A stretch of 22,500 bases of DNA, from NCBI GenBank assembly GCA_034096865.1, contig JAWQFJ010008347.1:1-22500 (forward strand), given 5' to 3'. Source of the DNA: Theodoxus fluviatilis. Lineage: Eukaryota; Mollusca; Gastropoda; Cycloneritida; Neritidae. The notes under the pieces are model-generated. The model made no database searches. It had not been told where the DNA came from and worked only from the letters and a program-made list of their open reading frames with translations. Position 1 is the stretch's first letter; each line of letters starts with the position of its first letter. Positions 18,061-22,500 of the stretch are shown here, piece by piece. The translations under genes were made by a program, and so were the position numbers.

Positions 18061-19548
18061 GTCTGTCGTTTGGCTTCGGTAACTTATTGATCAAGTGGCA
18101 CTTTTTATGGTGGGATAAAAAGTAAACTGATTTGCGCCTCAGATACGGGTGATAGGCCGCTGAACAAAATCGATGCTTGTGCGTTCCTCCTCCACCTCCT
18201 TCTTTGCTGTCTGCTGTTTTTTTCTCTACGATTCCGTCTTTGTTTTCCTGTTGTGGCGTCCTCCATTGTTGTCACTGTTGTTAGTGTGCTCAACTGCTTG
18301 CTTTGTTTTGGAGCTTAATCTGGTCCTTCTTCGAGAATATCGGATTAGTCGGGCAACGACTGGCATGGAACATTAACGATGGTTCGAGGTCGATTCTGAA
18401 TGTTCCTTTGACGGATCAGTTGTGGATAAGGGTCACTAGCAGCGCAACTTGGGTATACGACACATACATGACAGGCACGCCGAAAGGCGGTCAGCCATTT
18501 GACAAATCCTTATAAAACAGAGCTGAATCTGTCACTCAAGCTCAGCACTGGATTCCATTATGATGTAACATTCGCCACCCATGACAGAGAACGACACTTG
18601 CACACGTTTGCTCCCACTTGTCATCAAATACCTCGTCTAAAATGAGCTATATACATACATTAGGGCACACGTGTTCATCAAGAAGACACCACTAGACGTT
18701 ATGCATTTTCTCAGCAGGCTATGAGCATAGTACATTTCAATCTAAGCGGAAAAAACACACTACATTTTGATGACTGCAGCATAAGCTTAAGAGTTTGTTC
18801 TTTGTACACTGAGGTGGCAATGTTGACATGACAGGTATGCGTCTGCCGGTTATGTAAACTTCGTTACATATTATCACTACTTTTAATCTTGTGCAGTAAT
18901 TCATAATCGATACTCTACAAAGCTAACGTTGCGCAGACGCGCTACGAGATGCACAAGTGTCAACCAGGACTGACTCCGTGACGATGCCCTTGATGGCAAC
19001 CTTGATTGTCCAGAAATAAAAGTGTGCAAAACGAGCTTCCAAGCCATGACTTTCAGAGATCTTCCTCTCCTCTTCAACCCTTTTCGTCAAGACTTGGGGA
19101 GCCGATGCCGAGGCTGCAACACTTCTAAGCAATCTGCCTCCGCTCCGCTGCCGACAGCGTCATGGACTTTCTCTGTCGCCAGACATTCTCCATCAGACAT
19201 GCTGAGCCCGCCGCCTGGAGTGGCGTCCCTTTGCAGACTTACATCGTCGGCAGGGGGCGCCGTAAGGCGAGGCGCAGGGGATTATGGGACAACCGCCGCC
19301 CCGACGTGGGATTAGCACACGTGGTAAAAACCGTGCTGGGCCCCGGGGCCTGACGTCAGGCGTGATCCCGCCAAATATTGACGTAGAGAGAGGAATCCTG
19401 CCTCATTACCATGCTATCGCCAGGGACGATGCCCCGCCAGGGACTGAGAGCCACGCTGGAGCCGAGCACCCACGTGACCTGCAGAGCCAGGCAAAACCAA
19501 GCCAGAGGCGCAGGTGTGGAAGAAAGTTCAAAGATGACCTCATATACT
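18061..19548. other. No gene supported; unique DNA
   Basis: I find no family motif on either strand. A plus frame near 18303-18515 contains YDTYMTGTPKGG, which resembles the SYIKGTPKG end of the THAP-like exon but is too short to interpret. About 19040-19540 is GC-rich with many CpGs and short frames without motifs. Confidence 0.45.
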
Positions 19549-19717
19549 ACCGTAGACAATGCACAGGCATGGTAGACGTCATGTGTAGACGTCATGTCAC
19601 AAACATTTAACAGACTTCATAGACAACCGTAGACAGTGCGTGTCACAAACAATTCAGAGACCTCATTAACAATCGTAGACAATGCACAGGCATGATAGAC
19701 GTCTTCATGTCACAAAC
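19549..19717. repeat. Diverged direct repeats of about 55-65 bp, three partial units
   Basis: The block CCGTAGACAATGCACAGGCAT...TAGACGTC...CATGTCACAAAC occurs at about 19550-19605 and 19672-19717, with a shorter version (CCGTAGACAGTGC, GTGTCACAAAC) between. Units vary by indels. Confidence 0.7.
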
Positions 19718-19768
19718 GATATGCCCTGTTACGTGATATGCCCTGTTACGTGTTATGCCCTGTTACGT
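19718..19768. repeat. 17-bp tandem repeat, 3 units
   Basis: Units GATATGCCCTGTTACGT at 19718-19734 and 19735-19751, and GTTATGCCCTGTTACGT at 19752-19768. The units abut with no spacer. Confidence 0.95.
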
Positions 19769-19793
19769 GTTGCGGGATTTGCGTGGAATGCTA

Positions 19794-19941
19794 GCAGTCT
19801 TTTCCTAGTGGAAATTGTGTGACGCGCTATGCAGTCTTTTCCTAGTGGAAATTGTGTGACGCGCTATGCAGTCTTTTCCTAGTGGAAATTGTGTGACGCG
19901 CTATGCAGTCTTTTCCTAGTGGAAATTGTGTGACGCGCAAT
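19794..19941. repeat. 37-bp tandem repeat, 4 nearly identical units
   Basis: Each unit is GCAGTCTTTTCCTAGTGGAA followed by ATTGTGTGACGCGCTAT. Units start at 19794, 19831, 19868 and 19905; only the last differs (GCGCAAT). Each contains a short inverted repeat TTTCC-TAGT-GGAAA. The near-identity indicates recent amplification, unlike the diverged repeats to its left. Confidence 0.95.
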
Positions 19942-20312
19942 GCCTATGACGAGTCTCAAAATGGCACGGACTAGAACAAAACAAGCAGCGAATCAAACAC
20001 TAAAGCTCGTCACAGAAGACTGTTGCAGACGTCAGTGCCGCAGAGTCACGTTTCGTACATTTGGCTCCGAAGGCCAACTTCAGGCAAGTACGTCAAGAAC
20101 GTGACGAGCGGTTCCACAGTTTTTGCGTGTACGGTCCCAATAGTCAAATTACGTCTCTTTGTTGGCCTCATGACTCCCGCGTACAAACTCAAAAAGTTTA
20201 GTCCTATTGTGCAAACACGCAAGATTGGACGTGCAACACAACATATTTTGTTTTAATACTTGAATGCATCACACACGTCAGTGTGTTTCGACTGTTCAGC
20301 CTGGGAAAGGAG

Positions 20313-20351
<39 letters not shown>

Positions 20352-20352
20352 C
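20313..20352. repeat. (CTGC)n tetranucleotide microsatellite
   Basis: About ten CTGC/CCTG repeats, ending in GCCCGCCCGC. It lies at the edge of a GC-rich, CpG-containing stretch (about 20310-20640). Confidence 0.95.
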
Positions 20353-20640
20353 CCGCCCGCGAGCTTGCCCTAAGAACGCCAGGACGAGGGCCGGAATGGC
20401 GGCCCTGGTGGAATGCGGATCGAGACCACCCGCCTGCCGGGACGCGAGCTCCGAGCCTTGTTGCCAGATCAAAGCCCAAGTGCCGGGGCGGGCAGCGGGG
20501 CGCGAGAGTTCTGCCGGATTCCTTCCCCCTGCTGTTTGCACGCCTGGGCCGCGCCGTGCGTTCCGTGTTTGTCCCTCTTCTGTCCATGAATATGTCCGCC
20601 ATCGGCCCTGGCACTACGGAGCCGTGCTGCGGTTGTTAAT
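20353..20640. promoter_or_regulatory. GC-rich, CpG-containing stretch, possible regulatory DNA
   Basis: CpG-rich sequence (GCCGGGGCGGGCAGCGGGGC, GGGCCGCGCCGTGCG and similar) in an otherwise more AT-rich region. It contains GGGCGG-like Sp1 words. Open frames on both strands are expected from the composition and show no domains. A promoter is possible, but no first exon is evident. Confidence 0.25.
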
Positions 20641-22500
20641 GTGCAATGGCCATGTACAGCATCAAGGGGACGCCAGGGCTGAAGGGAAGGGGGCGGTTCA
20701 AACTGCAACAAAAATGATACGGGTGATCAGCGTTTTTCGAAATTTGACCTCTTGTGTCACTCACCTGAGAAGGTTTTGGGAATTTAAAGTCAAACACTGA
20801 GGGGGAAATTTACCATTTAGTTGTATCCAACATTTGCACTCAACATCCGGACTATGCCAACATTAATGCAAGAGTAGATATCAAATCTGAGACAAGGATA
20901 CTGTGCCATCACTTTGAGACACAACCTCTTTAGCCCTCGACTCTAATTATTCATTTGCTTGACAGTGTAGTCTACGCTTCCATCCCCCAGTAAGGCGGAT
21001 ACGCAGTATTGAACATTGCAGGAAGTGGTCCGAGCTAATTCGACAGCATGTGACAGGTGGCAAAAAAGATTATACTGCGTTCATTGGACGGTAGTGGGTG
21101 AACGCGGACGTGCTGGCAGAAGTCTGGCGCCGTTCCCTCTCCTGGCAGGGGCTCGCGATGGGCTCCTGTTGCCTTTGCAAAAACCTACGCACCATTCATC
21201 GTCGCCCATTGTCAGCCATCCGTCCCTGCCCGAGGAAAGTCCAACTCTCGAATAGAGAAAAGACACGCGACTGCTCGCCAAAACGACCACCGTTCTTTGA
21301 GTGCTCCCCGTGCCCACGTGACCATTTATGTGTCATATCAACCATTTCAACATTGACAAAAACTCTAGTCTTGCTCTCAACTACACGTTTTGCATTTGTT
21401 TGGTCGACCGTCACCAAAGTTGATCTAAGTGTCAGCTTTGTTACGAGGAGGTTTATTTTCCTTCAAATTCATGCAAAAAATCTGGGATTTGCCAAGTGAA
21501 AGTCTTGAGTAGAGATTGCTACACTCGTCTACCTTGTACCTCCCAATCAGTCCTGGAGAGCCGACATTTTGTATGATGCTCCTTTTGTTGACAAAGTGAC
21601 TGCCTCATACAAATCGTCCTGCGGTGTGCCAGTGCTCCCGCGGTTGTGCTGGGAAAACCTGCTGTCAGATGTTCTTCTTCGGACGTATCTGCTTTAAAAG
21701 CAAAGACCAAGTAGTTATGCTCAAATCGCCACGTAGTAGTTGTCTATAACAGAATGAAATTTCGGTTTAAAGTGCCTGAAGCGAAAATATACTTGGTTCT
21801 ACGACTTTGTGACTTCGTACTTATCAACGAATTTAGGCTGAGAGTGGTAGCTGCAATGGCAATAGATCTGGCCAACAGTCAAACAGAAAGTTGAACATTA
21901 CATGAATACGTTTTACGTCATTCAAATCTTATCCCGGCGGTAACCTCTGACGATTAGTAGTTTGACATGTTTGTTAGAAAAGTAAAAAATGCGTTGATGT
22001 CGTTGAGCTTTAATAAGTACGCTCCCTCGACCAGGACACACGCTGACTTGGATGCTGTGCAACACTTCTTGGTGCTGTTGCCTGACCACAGCTTGTTACA
22101 CTGTGCGGGAAGCGCATCAAGGCAGAGATGTCTCGAAGAAAACGACCAAGGAGGAACAAAGCCTACGCGAGAAGACAACAGGACATTGCGTTCAACTACT
22201 TCCTGGGCATCCACCATCTTTGTGCTGGCTGTGTGATCCTGGGGAGCATCCGGGCATCTAACTGCGGCTATTGAGACAGAACTTTCACTGACCGCTCTCC
22301 AGCATGCTTTTTATAGGCCCCTCAGTCGGGCAGCAGCCAGGCACGATCCTTGTTTATTTCGGGAATCGCCCTCCTGATACATTGGGTTCGAATGCTCGGC
22401 CTCTTTGAAGATTTGAATTCAAATGCAGAGCAGAGCCAGAGGCACAGAACACTGCCACCCCTTCTTGAGTGGGGGGTGCGGCCTCGTGGGTTCAGCTGCA
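20641..22500. other. No gene supported; unique DNA
   Basis: Short frames up to 133 codons (plus 21098-21499) have no recognisable motif or splice support. No tandem repeats or LINE ends were seen. A lone GGGTTCGAATGC near 22384 resembles a Pol III B box but has no A box at the right distance. Confidence 0.45.

Noticed and set aside
20264..20800. 178-codon protein with a Cys-Leu-Pro-Ala repeat
   Set aside because: The N-terminal repeat is the (CTGC)n microsatellite and the remainder is a GC-rich stretch open on both strands, with no domain.
22380..22395. Pol III B box (GGGTTCGAATGC) marking another SINE or tRNA
   Set aside because: No A box lies 30-60 bases upstream and the flanks do not match the SINE in this window.

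Overview
The window looks like intergenic and intronic DNA from an animal nuclear genome. It contains a tRNA-derived SINE, at least four classes of non-LTR retrotransposon (LINE) relics, long (CT/GA)n, (CA)n and poly-G tracts, minisatellites, consensus splice signals and one THAP-type zinc-finger exon. No bacterial operon structure is visible. LINE families of this kind, with abundant (CT)n, suggest a mollusc or another lophotrochozoan, but that is inference and no marker gene fixes it.

Layout. 1-80 is the end of a 20-bp tandem array. 81-1400 has no gene, with C-rich tracts. 1410-1828 is a near-complete SINE. 2128-4030 (minus strand) is the best protein-gene candidate: a THAP-like first exon under a CRE/E2F-type promoter, plus a phase-compatible Cys-rich terminal exon. 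The proposed intron holds a LINE 3' end, a poly-G/(GA)n block and a perfect NRF1 palindrome next to a CRE. 4085-5845 shows nothing convincing. 5846-5947 is a 14-bp repeat. 6087-8950 is a 42-bp minisatellite of about 40 units, cut once by a LINE fragment whose 373-codon frame is still open. 8992-11396 holds two exon-like open segments separated by a decayed LINE that is bordered by (CT)n tracts and a 9-bp direct repeat. 11397-12855 is an RTE-like LINE, 5'-truncated, with a perfect 8-bp target-site duplication. 13150-13561 is another LINE 3' end followed by a large compound microsatellite.

The most unusual region is 14517-18060. A second, diverged copy of the SINE appears to be split. Its tRNA-like head is at 14517-14570 and its body is at 17877-18060. 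Between them lie about 3.3 kb of degenerate 12-bp repeats (CCCTAAGGTTAT-like, one telomere-type hexamer per unit). That array is itself interrupted by a LINE fragment at 14854-15720. The array starts where the SINE's Pol III B box should be, and its unit looks like a shortened B box, so the satellite may have grown out of the SINE.

18060-22500 has no recognisable gene. It contains three adjacent short tandem arrays (19549-19941), a GC-rich stretch with a (CTGC)n run, and otherwise unique sequence. No genes here act together in a pathway; the content is repeat-driven, with one plausible host or transposon-derived gene.
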